Shown in pieces: positions 55,841 to 63,593 of a stretch of 64,000 nt of DNA. Position numbers and translations under genes: made by a program. This DNA comes from a virus, in IMG/VR virus record IMGVR_UViG_3300037189_006336, positions 1 through 64,000 of that record. One strand, 5' to 3'. Numbering within the stretch: the first letter of the stretch is position 1; the number at the start of each line of letters is the position of its first letter. The notes beneath the pieces were generated by a model. It searched no databases. It had not been told where the DNA came from and saw only the letters and a program-made list of their open reading frames with translations.

Positions 55841-56860
55841 TTATAAAACTACGTTTCCTACAGCAAAGTCGTATGGAAGACTATAGTCTTTATTTATATA
55901 ATGCCACTCAGCTTTGTTTAAGACCTCTTTCATTCTTTCTAACCAGCTGTTCATTGTTAAATCACTCACTTTAAAAGGATATACTAAAAATGATTTATCT
56001 ATTACAATAAAACGAAACTCCACTTTATAACCAGCATCTATAAGACGCGCGTAATTAACGTGAACTAATGACATATATACAACAGCTTGTAACCAATAAG
56101 AATAAAACTCTACAGTTTCTGAAAAATCTTTTAGTTCTTTACTTGTTGTTTTAATATCATTAATACGTATTACTTTTTTATCATTATCAATTACAAGATT
56201 ATCCAATATACCTTTAATTCCAAAAGGTTTACCGGCAACATTCATTGAGAGTTCTATTTCACTATATACTTCAACATCATCAAAATCAGTAGCGCTACAT
56301 CCTATAAGATTACATATCAAACTGTCTTGCTTTATCAAATCAACAGCTTCTTTACAGTAGTTGTAATCCTCTACAGATATTAGAGATTTTCCTTTCTTTT
56401 GTTTTAAAAAACTCCAGTATGATTTTGTTTCAGAAGTGATTATTTTATCAAATCTTTGATCATCTGTTTTTAAACTTTGATGTAGATTCATATCTGTCAA
56501 TACATCAAGGATCGCGTTTTTAAATTCATCTAAGTTTTCTCTTCCATCATCAGACAACTCTGAGTAATGTTTAAAAACTCTATCCACTACAGCTTTTGTA
56601 TTACCTGTAGGAAGAGTATCGGGAGAAACAACAAACAATTTTTCAAAGTTATGTTCTTCTAATAACAAACAATGTACAAGTTTACCTTGTACTAAATGGT
56701 TATCCAACTTTTCTTCTTTGTTTCCTAATATATAAGATTGATAGAAAAACGCGGGATTCCACATCAGTTGTTTTAAAGAACTATAACTAAACATCATTTG
56801 TTTACTATAGAACTCATTTTGTAAATGTTCCATAGTTTCTCTTAATAAATCCTCAAGCAT
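55841..56860 (-). CDS. PD-(D/E)XK exonuclease, RecB/exo VIII-like (339 aa)
   Basis: N-terminal 'YSSLKQLMWNPAFFY' and 'NHLVQGKLVHCLLLE' are the opening helices of the phage PD-(D/E)XK exonuclease family (PDDEXK_1 / exo VIII-like). The active-site set is visible: the His and Glu of VHCLLLEE, then GILDNLVID, then NDIKTT (D-x-K) and the Q of YWLQAVVYM. Such enzymes resect double-stranded DNA for recombination. Length fits. It belongs with the Sak4-like ATPase and the SSB-like protein upstream as a recombination set. Confidence 0.8.
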   Translation of the reverse strand: MLEDLLRETMEHLQNEFYSKQMMFSYSSLKQLMWNPAFFYQSYILGNKEEKLDNHLVQGKLVHCLLLEEHNFEKLFVVSPDTLPTGNTKAVVDRVFKHYSELSDDGRENLDEFKNAILDVLTDMNLHQSLKTDDQRFDKIITSETKSYWSFLKQKKGKSLISVEDYNYCKEAVDLIKQDSLICNLIGCSATDFDDVEVYSEIELSMNVAGKPFGIKGILDNLVIDNDKKVIRINDIKTTSKELKDFSETVEFYSYWLQAVVYMSLVHVNYARLIDAGYKVEFRFIVIDKSFLVYPFKVSDLTMNSWLERMKEVLNKAEWHYINKDYSLPYDFAVGNVVL

Positions 56861-56872
56861 ATATTTTATTTT

Positions 56873-57061
56873 TTATAATTTGTTAGATTCAGCTTTTTTC
56901 CATAAGCCTTTTTCTTCTAGAAAAATACGAATTCTATTTCCTGTTCTAAAATCTGTAGTAAAAGCTTCTGTAAGTTCTAGAAATCTATACACCTCGCAGA
57001 GTTCTTCTTTCACTTTACCTATATCATCTTCTGATAACATACCATCTAAGAATTCACTCAT
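56873..57061 (-). CDS. Small hypothetical protein (62 aa)
   Basis: An acidic N-terminus ('FLDGMLSEDDIGKVKEELCE') leads to a basic C-terminus ('TGNRIRIFLEEKGLWKKAES'), all helical. Its ATG overlaps the TGA of the HNH gene (ATGA), and it is separated by 12 nt from the PD-(D/E)XK gene. Not recognised; a small accessory factor of the adjacent nucleases is possible. Confidence 0.55.
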   Translation of the reverse strand: MSEFLDGMLSEDDIGKVKEELCEVYRFLELTEAFTTDFRTGNRIRIFLEEKGLWKKAESNKL

Positions 57062-57444
57062 TTCTTTCTATCTTTTTGTGTTTTTTTGTCATGACAATTT
57101 ATACATAGTACCTGTAGCCCTTCAACCTCTACAAATAATCTTCCTACAAACCCTTCTAGATCAGCACCACAGTTAAGAGCTCCGGCTGGTATAATGTGAT
57201 CAATATTAATATCTTTCTCCATAAACCACTCTTTACAAATGTTACATTGGTATTCATACTTTTGTCTTTTGTTAACTCCTTTATAAATACGTCTTGCTTC
57301 TAGTTTAACCTGTGTTACAGGTGGCCACCATCTACTTTTTTGTCTAAGAGCGCTTCTGATGAAAGTCCAGTACACAGCTTCACTCATTGTACCACCAGCT
57401 CTTGTTTTAGCAACTCTAGATTTCACTACTTTCTTTGCTTTCAT
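57058..57444 (-). CDS. HNH nuclease (128 aa)
   Basis: The C-terminal 65 residues hold a classic HNH fold: C-N-I-C around residue 81, then 'INIDHIIPAGALN' with the catalytic His, and 'EGLQVLCINCHDKK' with the second Cys pair and last His. Two CxxC knuckles would bind zinc. The N-terminus is basic and may contact DNA. This type of small HNH protein is common in replication blocks of phages; it may resolve or nick DNA, or be a free-standing homing endonuclease. It overlaps the primase 3' end by 29 nt, which argues for stable integration rather than recent mobility. Confidence 0.8.
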   Translation of the reverse strand: MKAKKVVKSRVAKTRAGGTMSEAVYWTFIRSALRQKSRWWPPVTQVKLEARRIYKGVNKRQKYEYQCNICKEWFMEKDINIDHIIPAGALNCGADLEGFVGRLFVEVEGLQVLCINCHDKKTQKDRKK

Positions 57445-58426
57445 CCGGCAAAGATATAAGTTTATCTATTATTGGAACAAGTCTATTTCTAACTTGTAAA
57501 GGTCCATGATCACGAATACTATCTGAAGGATCTTTACTCATTGGTAGATAACATACATGAATATAAGGATATGTTTCTTTATACTTTACCATAGCCGCTT
57601 TACCTGGTTCATCATTATCAAACATTACAAGAATCTTCTTATAGTTTAAACGATAGATTTCCATATCAGCTGCTTTAATCAAAGTGTTTTCAGAATCAGG
57701 AGCTATTATATCTATATTCTTAAGCTTCAGACTTTTAATAGCCATTATATCTTTAAGACTAGATGTTATTAACAAAAACTGATTTAAATTAATTTGATCA
57801 AATCCTTGAATATAATCTTTAACTTTAATAAATTTTTTATCCAAAGTTTTGGGTTGGTAAATTTTATACAAACTCCCATCTTTTCTAAAATATCCATATA
57901 AATAACTACCTCTGATAGTTAGTGTAATAGGACCAGCGTCTGTAGTTTTTTCCATAAGATAACTTTCAAGCGGTCTTACATTATGTTCTGTAAGAAGCTT
58001 TGATCCTATGTTAAACTGAGTCCAGAAATATTGATCTTTAGATGTCCAGGATCTAAACACTACAGATGTCACCTTATATCTTGATGACACTTTAAACTTT
58101 GACATATTATATCCTCCATTATTATGAAGAACAAAGTCATTGTAATTTTCTATAATGATTTCAGATGCTTTATGAAAAGGAACGTTATATAGTTCTTTTA
58201 CAAGATCTACAGCGGATCCTCCTTTACCTGTAGAGAAATCCTTAAATCTATATTGACCACTTGTACAGTAAATAGAAAAACTAGGTGTTCTTTCTTCAGG
58301 ATTAAATATACTTTTAATCTTTACTTCAGAACCATCTAATTTATGTTTCAGTTTACAAAAGTGTTCAAATATCCAAGGAATAGGTATCTGCTTTACATCA
58401 TTTACAAGATTCTTAGTGTTAAACAT
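57416..58426 (-). CDS. DnaG-type DNA primase with degenerate zinc domain (336 aa)
   Basis: The N-terminal ~90 residues follow the CHC2 primase zinc-domain pattern ('FNPEERTPSFSIYCTSGQYR', 'STGKGGSAVDLVKELYNV') but lack the zinc Cys/His set. The TOPRIM domain starts near residue 205: LLITSSLKDIMAI replaces the usual ITEG-x-x-D-x-x-A, so the catalytic Glu is Ser; then VMFDNDEPG gives the D-x-D pair, and 'SKDPSDSIRDHG' is the usual late motif. It would make RNA primers for PolB, working with the DnaB-type helicase. It is preceded by an intrinsic terminator. Reduced motifs may be a crAss-type trait. Confidence 0.75.
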   Translation of the reverse strand: MFNTKNLVNDVKQIPIPWIFEHFCKLKHKLDGSEVKIKSIFNPEERTPSFSIYCTSGQYRFKDFSTGKGGSAVDLVKELYNVPFHKASEIIIENYNDFVLHNNGGYNMSKFKVSSRYKVTSVVFRSWTSKDQYFWTQFNIGSKLLTEHNVRPLESYLMEKTTDAGPITLTIRGSYLYGYFRKDGSLYKIYQPKTLDKKFIKVKDYIQGFDQINLNQFLLITSSLKDIMAIKSLKLKNIDIIAPDSENTLIKAADMEIYRLNYKKILVMFDNDEPGKAAMVKYKETYPYIHVCYLPMSKDPSDSIRDHGPLQVRNRLVPIIDKLISLPDESKESSEI

Positions 58427-58436
58427 AAAAACAGTT

Positions 58437-58471
58437 TAAAAAAATAGGGGATCCCTATTAAAGAATCCCCC
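58437..58471 (-). terminator. Terminator with two exclusive hairpins upstream of primase
   Basis: On the minus strand, AATAGGG / CCCTATT (7 bp, 3-nt loop) is followed by TTTTT and is a compact terminator. A competing stem, GGGGAT / ATCCCC, uses bases 58465-58470 with 58447-58452 and cannot form at the same time. It lies ~25 nt after the SSB-like gene stop and 11 nt before the primase start. Confidence 0.65.
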
Positions 58472-58495
58472 TTTTTTAATCAATAGCAACAATGA

Positions 58496-59116
58496 TTACA
58501 TATCAAAATCAGAACCAGCGTCAAAACTTGCTACAGGTATAGATGGAGCTAAAGCTTTGTAATGATATATGTTAGTTTTATCAAATACATCAAGCTTACT
58601 TATGTCTTTAGCTACATATTTATACTTAGGAAGAGAAAGTTTAACGATGGTTTTACCATTATATTCTTCTTCTGTTCCTTTTAAAAACCAATTAAGATCA
58701 TGTCCTTTTAATACATCAATAGCTTTGTCAACCCAAGTTTCAATATTTGTAATATTATGCTTTTGACCAATCTCATCAATTTCTTTTCTCAAACCTAGTT
58801 GATCAGAAATAAATACAAGCTTACTTAAGATTTCGTTTTTAGCAAGTTCTTGACTATTATACTCAGCTGTATAAACAGTAGCTACTACTTTACCAGTAGG
58901 ACCAGCATACTTAGGACCAGTTGGGTTATCTTTATCAATTGGCCATCCTTCGAAGTCAGGAACTATTTCCCCTTCTAATAAAAGATCCAACACTTTCTTA
59001 TCACCTTTTGATGATGTTCTTACTAAGCCACTTAAAATATGGGCTTTTACTACTCCTGGTGTTAGACTCTTTGATCCACCACCACTTTTTACTTCTTGTC
59101 CTTGTGTACTAAACAT
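58496..59116 (-). CDS. Putative single-stranded DNA-binding protein (206 aa)
   Basis: Assignment rests on three hints: location between the Sak4-like ATPase and primase; a beta-rich body that could form an OB fold (VVATVYTAEYNSQ; 'TIVKLSLPKYKYVAKDIS'); and an acidic, aromatic C-terminal end ('VASFDAGSDFDM') like the protein-interaction tail of SSBs. The N-terminal ~25 residues are Gly/Ser/Lys-rich. I cannot see a family-specific motif, so another replication-accessory role remains possible. It starts 11 nt after the ATPase gene and is followed by a terminator. Confidence 0.5.
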   Translation of the reverse strand: MFSTQGQEVKSGGGSKSLTPGVVKAHILSGLVRTSSKGDKKVLDLLLEGEIVPDFEGWPIDKDNPTGPKYAGPTGKVVATVYTAEYNSQELAKNEILSKLVFISDQLGLRKEIDEIGQKHNITNIETWVDKAIDVLKGHDLNWFLKGTEEEYNGKTIVKLSLPKYKYVAKDISKLDVFDKTNIYHYKALAPSIPVASFDAGSDFDM

Positions 59117-59127
59117 GTGTGTTTTTT

Positions 59128-59811
59128 TTAATTTTCGTAATCAATAATTCCTTTTCTAACCAGTTCTAAATCATTAGGTATTTCTAATGTTAGAAACATT
59201 CCTCTCGGAGATTTACATGTGTTATCTCCTATTGTTTGAGTTTCAAATACATAACGAATTGTTCCATCTTTATCTTTTTTAACTTTACCAAACAACACTA
59301 TAGAAAATAAACCTTCGAGTGTTAGTTTCTCATCAATAAGTTTTCCTATTGTTTTAGCTTTCACCTTACGTTTACCTTCTATATCTACGCTTTCTTCAGC
59401 GTGTGTTAAATAAAAAACAGTTAGGTCTTCTCTCAAATTCTGAGGAAGTCTGGATAATTTAGATAATTTACTACCAATTTGAGTAAATTTTTCATACCCT
59501 TTTTCATTTATCTTATCAAAAAACTCAAATGAACTTACATACTGAAAATCATCTATAACAATAGTGGTGATTTCAGGACGCTTTTCATTTACATACTTGA
59601 TACAAGCCTCAATACTTTCAGCATCATGTCTACTGATAATATTACCTTTAGGACTATCTTTACTCCAAGCTACATATTTAGACTTCCATCCTTTAAATGG
59701 AAGTGGTTTATTAGCTACATTGATTATAAAAGTCTCAGAAGGATTTAGACTTTCAATACTTGTACTTTTTCCGGAACCTGATTCCGCAATAATTAAAACA
59801 CCTCTTCCCAT
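59128..59811 (-). CDS. Sak4-like RecA-fold ATPase (AAA_24 type), recombinase candidate (227 aa)
   Basis: The ATG at 59811 is preferred: it lies 5 nt after the upstream stop and puts the P-loop at residues 9-16 (AESGSGKST), as usual in this family; an ATG at 59850 would overlap the upstream gene. Walker B-type 'TTIVIDDFQYV' follows, then an arginine-rich helix (SKLSRLPQNLRED) and TVFYLTHAEE. The family (Sak4/AAA_24) anneals single-stranded DNA in phage recombination and works with SSB proteins. It sits directly upstream of the SSB-like gene and in the same operon as the exonuclease. Confidence 0.8.
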   Translation of the reverse strand: MGRGVLIIAESGSGKSTSIESLNPSETFIINVANKPLPFKGWKSKYVAWSKDSPKGNIISRHDAESIEACIKYVNEKRPEITTIVIDDFQYVSSFEFFDKINEKGYEKFTQIGSKLSKLSRLPQNLREDLTVFYLTHAEESVDIEGKRKVKAKTIGKLIDEKLTLEGLFSIVLFGKVKKDKDGTIRYVFETQTIGDNTCKSPRGMFLTLEIPNDLELVRKGIIDYEN

Positions 59812-59816
59812 AATTT

Positions 59817-60428
59817 TTACTTCTGATTTTTGATTAAATCGTTTAACCAATGTTTGTTTGATACTGGATTACCCGTGTGTATCGCATAATAATCTCTTAT
59901 TGTCATATCTGAATAAGGAGCATCATCTACAGATGTAGAAGATATAGATATAGGAGCTTTGAAGAAAGTAACCGCGGGATTTTTAGTTTCTTGTTTACTG
60001 TTTTTCAAAACACTATCACTACTTATCGCTGCAGACGATTTAGATATAGCAACTGATGTTGGGTTAACAATTCTTAATTCTTCTAATGGAACATAATACG
60101 AACCTCTTTCATTAAGTTCATACTCATCTTCAAAATGTGGATTATAAGGAACTCTATATACAGTTCTTTCGTTTGTAATAGGTTTATAATCTCTACCAAT
60201 TACTTCAATATACAATCCTGATGGTCTTCTAAACTCACTTGGGAAGATTCCCACTACTGTTTTGTTTAGATATTTACCAGTGCTTGAATAAAAAGCCATC
60301 TTCATCTGAAAATCACCTGGAGTGATACCAAGATCTTTAATAAGATCGGCATGATACTCTCTAATAGTTTTTAACTGATGAACTTTGTAATCCGCCTCTG
60401 TAGCGAAACCTTCAAAAATACTTGACAT
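59817..60428 (-). CDS. Conserved phage protein in replication block (203 aa)
   Basis: It has two parts: an N-terminal segment beginning 'IFEGFATEADYKVHQLKTIR' and 'YHADLIKDLGITPGDFQM', then a C-terminal segment after a Ser-rich linker (~residues 130-160) with 'YSDMTIRDYYAIHTGNPVSN' and KHWLNDLIK. The last motif (S-D-M-T-I-R-D-Y-x-A-I-H) recurs in other Bacteroidota phage and prophage proteins, but I know of no function. It lies between the helicase and Sak4-like genes; a role as helicase loader or recombination mediator is speculative. Confidence 0.6.
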   Translation of the reverse strand: MSSIFEGFATEADYKVHQLKTIREYHADLIKDLGITPGDFQMKMAFYSSTGKYLNKTVVGIFPSEFRRPSGLYIEVIGRDYKPITNERTVYRVPYNPHFEDEYELNERGSYYVPLEELRIVNPTSVAISKSSAAISSDSVLKNSKQETKNPAVTFFKAPISISSTSVDDAPYSDMTIRDYYAIHTGNPVSNKHWLNDLIKNQK

Positions 60429-60453
60429 GTGTAATGTGTTAATGTGAAAAATG

Positions 60454-61467
60454 TTAAGTGGTGCGCCATTTTACAGCTTTAGCTCCTCCATTATTAGGAG
60501 CTGAGCTTACTACTGGAGGAGCGACTTCTATCATTCTACCACGATTGAACTCTGCTTTCATAAAAACAAGATTACTGTTGTTAGGACTGTTTCTTGATTT
60601 AATAATATGCATTGCGATATCATCACTTGTCATAATATAACCATTAGGACCATACACTGGTACATCAGCTATAAAAGGACGGTTCATAACACTCACCATA
60701 TCTGAACATTGCATAAGAGCGTCACCACCAAATATATCAGAACTAGTTGGATAATTAGCTATGTTACCTGGTAATTTTCTTACCGCATCATCAATACCTC
60801 TGTTAAGTTGACTTAACATGATAATAATAACTGGTAAATCTCTTTTAACATTCATCAAAGTTTCAGCCGTGTTGTAAAGAGTAGAAATCTTCTCCTTTTC
60901 TGTTATGGACTGTTTAATTAACCAACTATGATCTATAGTGACAATAAGAGGTTTACCACCCATCAGATTATAATAATGATGGATAGCCTTCTCAATATCC
61001 TTATGACCCATTGATTGACTAATTAAATAACGCATAATACCTAGCTTTTCTAAAGCTATAGTATCATGTAAATGTTGGATCATTTGTTTATGAGCAAAGT
61101 CTTCTAGTTCTCTATACGCACTAAGAACAGTGTTGTAATCTAGAGCTGTCTCTGCAGCGAAAGCTCTTGAAGCATACTGTTTAGTACCCATTTCAAACTG
61201 AAACTCTAAAATACTAAAATCCATTTTAGGATTTAACATTCTAGACTCTCTTAGAATTTGACTTACAATCATAGTTTTACCAGATCCGGGTCTAGCACCT
61301 ATAGTCCATAGGGAGCCCCACTCTAAACCATTTACTCCGGAACTATTAATTCCGTTCCATGGTGTCAAAAAAGAAACGTTTTTACCTTTCTTTCTATCTT
61401 CTACATAAATCAGACCTTCCCTAAGAATTTCCGAATACCTTTTTCCGCCAAATATTTCATTATCCAT
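60454..61467 (-). CDS. DnaB-type replicative helicase (337 aa)
   Basis: A RecA-fold helicase: Walker A GARPGSGKT near residue 57-65 ('SLWTIGARPGSGKTMIVSQI'), Walker B 'PLIVTIDHSWLIKQ', and the SF4 motif 'PVIIIMLSQLNRG' with the Gln sensor, then an ADIAMHIIKSRN-like strand. The DnaB N-terminal collar domain is missing, so this is a C-terminal-domain-only helicase, as in several phages. It would form a hexamer and unwind the fork with the primase and PolB. A perfect Bacteroides-type promoter lies 21-51 nt upstream of its ATG. Confidence 0.85.
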   Translation of the reverse strand: MDNEIFGGKRYSEILREGLIYVEDRKKGKNVSFLTPWNGINSSGVNGLEWGSLWTIGARPGSGKTMIVSQILRESRMLNPKMDFSILEFQFEMGTKQYASRAFAAETALDYNTVLSAYRELEDFAHKQMIQHLHDTIALEKLGIMRYLISQSMGHKDIEKAIHHYYNLMGGKPLIVTIDHSWLIKQSITEKEKISTLYNTAETLMNVKRDLPVIIIMLSQLNRGIDDAVRKLPGNIANYPTSSDIFGGDALMQCSDMVSVMNRPFIADVPVYGPNGYIMTSDDIAMHIIKSRNSPNNSNLVFMKAEFNRGRMIEVAPPVVSSAPNNGGAKAVKWRTT

Positions 61468-61487
61468 ACACGGTATTAGGGGGTTTG

Positions 61488-61518
61488 CAAATATAAACTA
61501 TTCATTTTAACCAACAAA
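61488..61518 (-). promoter_or_regulatory. Host-type (Bacteroides sigma-70) promoter for helicase
   Basis: On the minus strand, TTTG at 61518-61515, a 19-nt spacer, then TATATTTG at 61495-61488: an exact match to the Bacteroides -33 TTTG / -7 TAnnTTTG consensus with 19-nt spacing (consensus is 19-21). The start site would fall at about 61481, giving a leader of ~15 nt before the ATG at 61467. Confidence 0.75.
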
Positions 61519-61521
61519 TAA

Positions 61522-62100
61522 TTATATAGCTCTTGTTAAAATAGATGGATCATCTTTAATCATTTGACAATAATCAGCCAACTTAGATGACACTGTTTTA
61601 TGAATATCCATTTTTTTTATAAAATAGCTACTACTCATTGTAAATTGAAAGTTTACAAGTCTTTTTTGTATAATATAATATTGTGTTGCATCTAAAACAA
61701 GATCCCAATTGAACTCTTGATACGTTTTAAAAAACCATATAAATTTATCTTTAAGTTCTTGAGTATTTTGTCTAGCTAACTCTCCAGAAGGAAATTTTCC
61801 ATCTGGAAAGATCTCTCTATATTCATTTATTTTAGTAATAAAATCTTCTCCAAGTACAGATGTTGTAACAACTTTTTTAGTTTTAACTAAATAAGTTTCA
61901 AACTCATCTAACATAGTCATAGCTGTATGACTTAATACACCACTTTCATCTATATAACCTTTACTTTTTGCTATTTTGTATTCTTCGGTTACGTCTATTA
62001 TTTGCGAAGGTTTTATCTTGTATCTGCAACAATCTAAGAAGTACAGTTGGTTCGGGCTCAACTGATATCTGATCAAACTTGTCCATATCTGATGACTCAT
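61522..62100 (-). CDS. Conserved protein between DnaA-like and helicase genes (192 aa)
   Basis: The N-terminus ('LIRYQLSPNQLYFLDCCRYK', 'KIAKSKGYIDESGVLSHTAM') looks like a winged-helix-type fold often seen in phage replication proteins, and the C-terminal half is helical ('YYIIQKRLVNFQFTMSSSYF'). No enzyme motif. It overlaps the DnaA-like gene by 140 nt in another frame, and both frames look real. A replisome-loading or DNA-binding role is likely from position but unproven. Confidence 0.6.
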   Translation of the reverse strand: MSHQIWTSLIRYQLSPNQLYFLDCCRYKIKPSQIIDVTEEYKIAKSKGYIDESGVLSHTAMTMLDEFETYLVKTKKVVTTSVLGEDFITKINEYREIFPDGKFPSGELARQNTQELKDKFIWFFKTYQEFNWDLVLDATQYYIIQKRLVNFQFTMSSSYFIKKMDIHKTVSSKLADYCQMIKDDPSILTRAI

Positions 62101-62539
62101 ATTTTTTTAATTTTAATCTATATATAGTGTTTATTTTATCAAATAAAAGTTTAAAATCTGGATCGGTTTCTATAAAATCATTAAAGCTTTGTAAAGCGTG
62201 TACTACAGATGTATGATCTCTATTTAAAAATACAGCTATCTCTTTAAGAGTATATTTCATAGTTCTAGCTAAGAAACAAAAAATAACTCGTAACTCTACT
62301 AGTTTTCTTATTTTAGATTTATTACTTAAAGTAACTTTTACTCGAGGAATTTTAGGAAGAAAATCTTTAAATATATCACTTAATTCTTCTAAAGATATAA
62401 CTATATTTTTATGATATACATCTAAAGTATATTTACTAAATATAACGGGATAATATCCCATTTTTTCATAAAAATCATCTTTAAATTTTTCTATAAGTTT
62501 TGTCTCAAGTTTACATTCATAATCATCTATAACGTGCAT
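61961..62539 (-). CDS. DnaA domain-IV-like DNA-binding protein (192 aa)
   Basis: The central part matches the DNA-binding domain of DnaA: 'RVIFCFLARTMKYTLKEIAV', then FLNRDHTSVVHAL (106-118), the basic-loop/helix signature that reads DnaA boxes in bacteria. The ATPase domain of DnaA is absent. The N-terminal ~60 residues ('VIDDYECKLETKLIEKFKDD') are helical and the last ~40 residues are basic. It is the first gene of the minus-strand replication operon, consistent with an initiator or regulator binding a phage origin. Its 3' end overlaps the next gene by 140 nt. Confidence 0.8.
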   Translation of the reverse strand: MHVIDDYECKLETKLIEKFKDDFYEKMGYYPVIFSKYTLDVYHKNIVISLEELSDIFKDFLPKIPRVKVTLSNKSKIRKLVELRVIFCFLARTMKYTLKEIAVFLNRDHTSVVHALQSFNDFIETDPDFKLLFDKINTIYRLKLKKYESSDMDKFDQISVEPEPTVLLRLLQIQDKTFANNRRNRRIQNSKK

Positions 62540-62582
62540 AGGCTAAATATTTATTTTTTTAAATGTTTTTAACAAAAAAGAT

Positions 62583-62603
62583 GTATATTATATTGTACAT
62601 TAA
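62583..62603 (+). promoter_or_regulatory. Putative phage promoter element, copy 2
   Basis: Matches the element at 2832 at 19 of 21 positions and ends 19 nt before the ATG at 62623. It sits in the 83-nt gap between the divergent replication block (start 62539, minus) and virion genes (plus). No exact host TTTG/TAnnTTTG pair lies at this spot on either strand, so the element itself is the best candidate for late-gene control here. The minus-strand start of the replication operon has only a weak AT-rich candidate. Confidence 0.55.
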
Positions 62604-62622
62604 ATACAAAACTTTATATACT

Positions 62623-63210
62623 ATGAGTCAATTATTCTATGCCCAAAAAGATAATCTTGGTTTTCCTATTCCAGGTACCATGATGTCAACTTCTTTAGCA
62701 TCTATTCCTAAGAATACATATGCTATAACTACTTCACCAGCTATATATCAAAGAGAATTAATTCACGAAGGTGGATTAAGATATTTTGTTCGTAAAAAAA
62801 CTAATGGTAATATTATAGCAAACAGTTTGTTTATTAATACAAAACAACCATCGGGTTTTGTTTATGAACTAAAAACTTTTAAAAATATACCTACTACTAT
62901 ACAAGGGTTTAACTATGTTGTTGGTAGCGGTCCTAGTGTTGTTGTTACACAACCTATTGCATTATATAATATAGTTTCAGGTCAAACTGTTACAATATCA
63001 CATTCTTCAACTAATTTTCAGATATCTTTAGATGGTAGTACATATACAACATCTAGTGTAACAGCTACAACAGATGGATCTAATCCTTACAATATCACTT
63101 TGTATATTAGGCTTAAGTCTGGTTTATCTGCAGCTACTTATACAGAAACTGTTACAATTAGTGTATCAGGTGTTTCAACTACATTTACAGTGAGTGGTAT
63201 AGTTTCTTAA
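62623..63210 (+). CDS. Virion protein with Ig-like C-terminal domain (195 aa)
   Basis: The start at 62623 is chosen because it follows the promoter element at 19 nt and begins 'SQLFYAQKDNLGFPIPGTMM', an opening I connect with crAss-like head or fibre proteins; an upstream in-frame ATG at 62563 lies before the promoter. The N-terminal ~105 residues are beta-rich ('LRYFVRKKTNGNIIANSLFI'). The C-terminal ~85 residues form an Ig-like/BACON-like strand series ('YNIVSGQTVTISHSSTNF', then VTISVSGVSTTFTVSGIVS). Likely a head decoration or fibre protein. First gene of the rightmost virion operon. Confidence 0.65.
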   Translation: MSQLFYAQKDNLGFPIPGTMMSTSLASIPKNTYAITTSPAIYQRELIHEGGLRYFVRKKTNGNIIANSLFINTKQPSGFVYELKTFKNIPTTIQGFNYVVGSGPSVVVTQPIALYNIVSGQTVTISHSSTNFQISLDGSTYTTSSVTATTDGSNPYNITLYIRLKSGLSAATYTETVTISVSGVSTTFTVSGIVS

Positions 63211-63228
63211 CTTTTAATATATTCTACG

Positions 63229-63591
63229 ATGCCCGCATCAACACATTTAGCTGATAAAGTAAAAATATGGCTTTTCCCATCTCTAATGGGAATACTTGGT
63301 ATGTTAATTTGGAATGATCTCCAAACAATTAAGACAAATCTAGCTAATGCATTGATACAAACAACTACGGATAAAGCAAATATAGAGAATCTTAATAATC
63401 GAGTAAACAGATTGGAAAATTTTGTTTATAAAACATCACCTGTTCAAGATATTATTAGTGATTCTAATAAACAAAAACAAACCTCCGTACCAACATCTAA
63501 TGATACACTACCTACTTTTCAAAAAATAGTAGCTATAAAACCCGATGAAAGGGACATAATAGCTAAAATAATTCCTAAAAAAACTTTATAA
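63229..63591 (+). CDS. Small membrane protein with coiled coil (120 aa)
   Basis: One clear transmembrane helix at residues ~13-29 ('IWLFPSLMGILGMLIW'), then a coiled-coil-like stretch (around ALIQTTTDKANIENLNNRVN) and a Ser/Thr/Pro-rich, positively charged tail. I recall similar short proteins in crAss-like genomes near head-fibre genes, with no assigned role. A holin or a membrane-touching virion part are both possible. Gap of 18 nt from the upstream gene; 2 nt to the next. Confidence 0.6.
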   Translation: MPASTHLADKVKIWLFPSLMGILGMLIWNDLQTIKTNLANALIQTTTDKANIENLNNRVNRLENFVYKTSPVQDIISDSNKQKQTSVPTSNDTLPTFQKIVAIKPDERDIIAKIIPKKTL

Positions 63592-63593
63592 CT

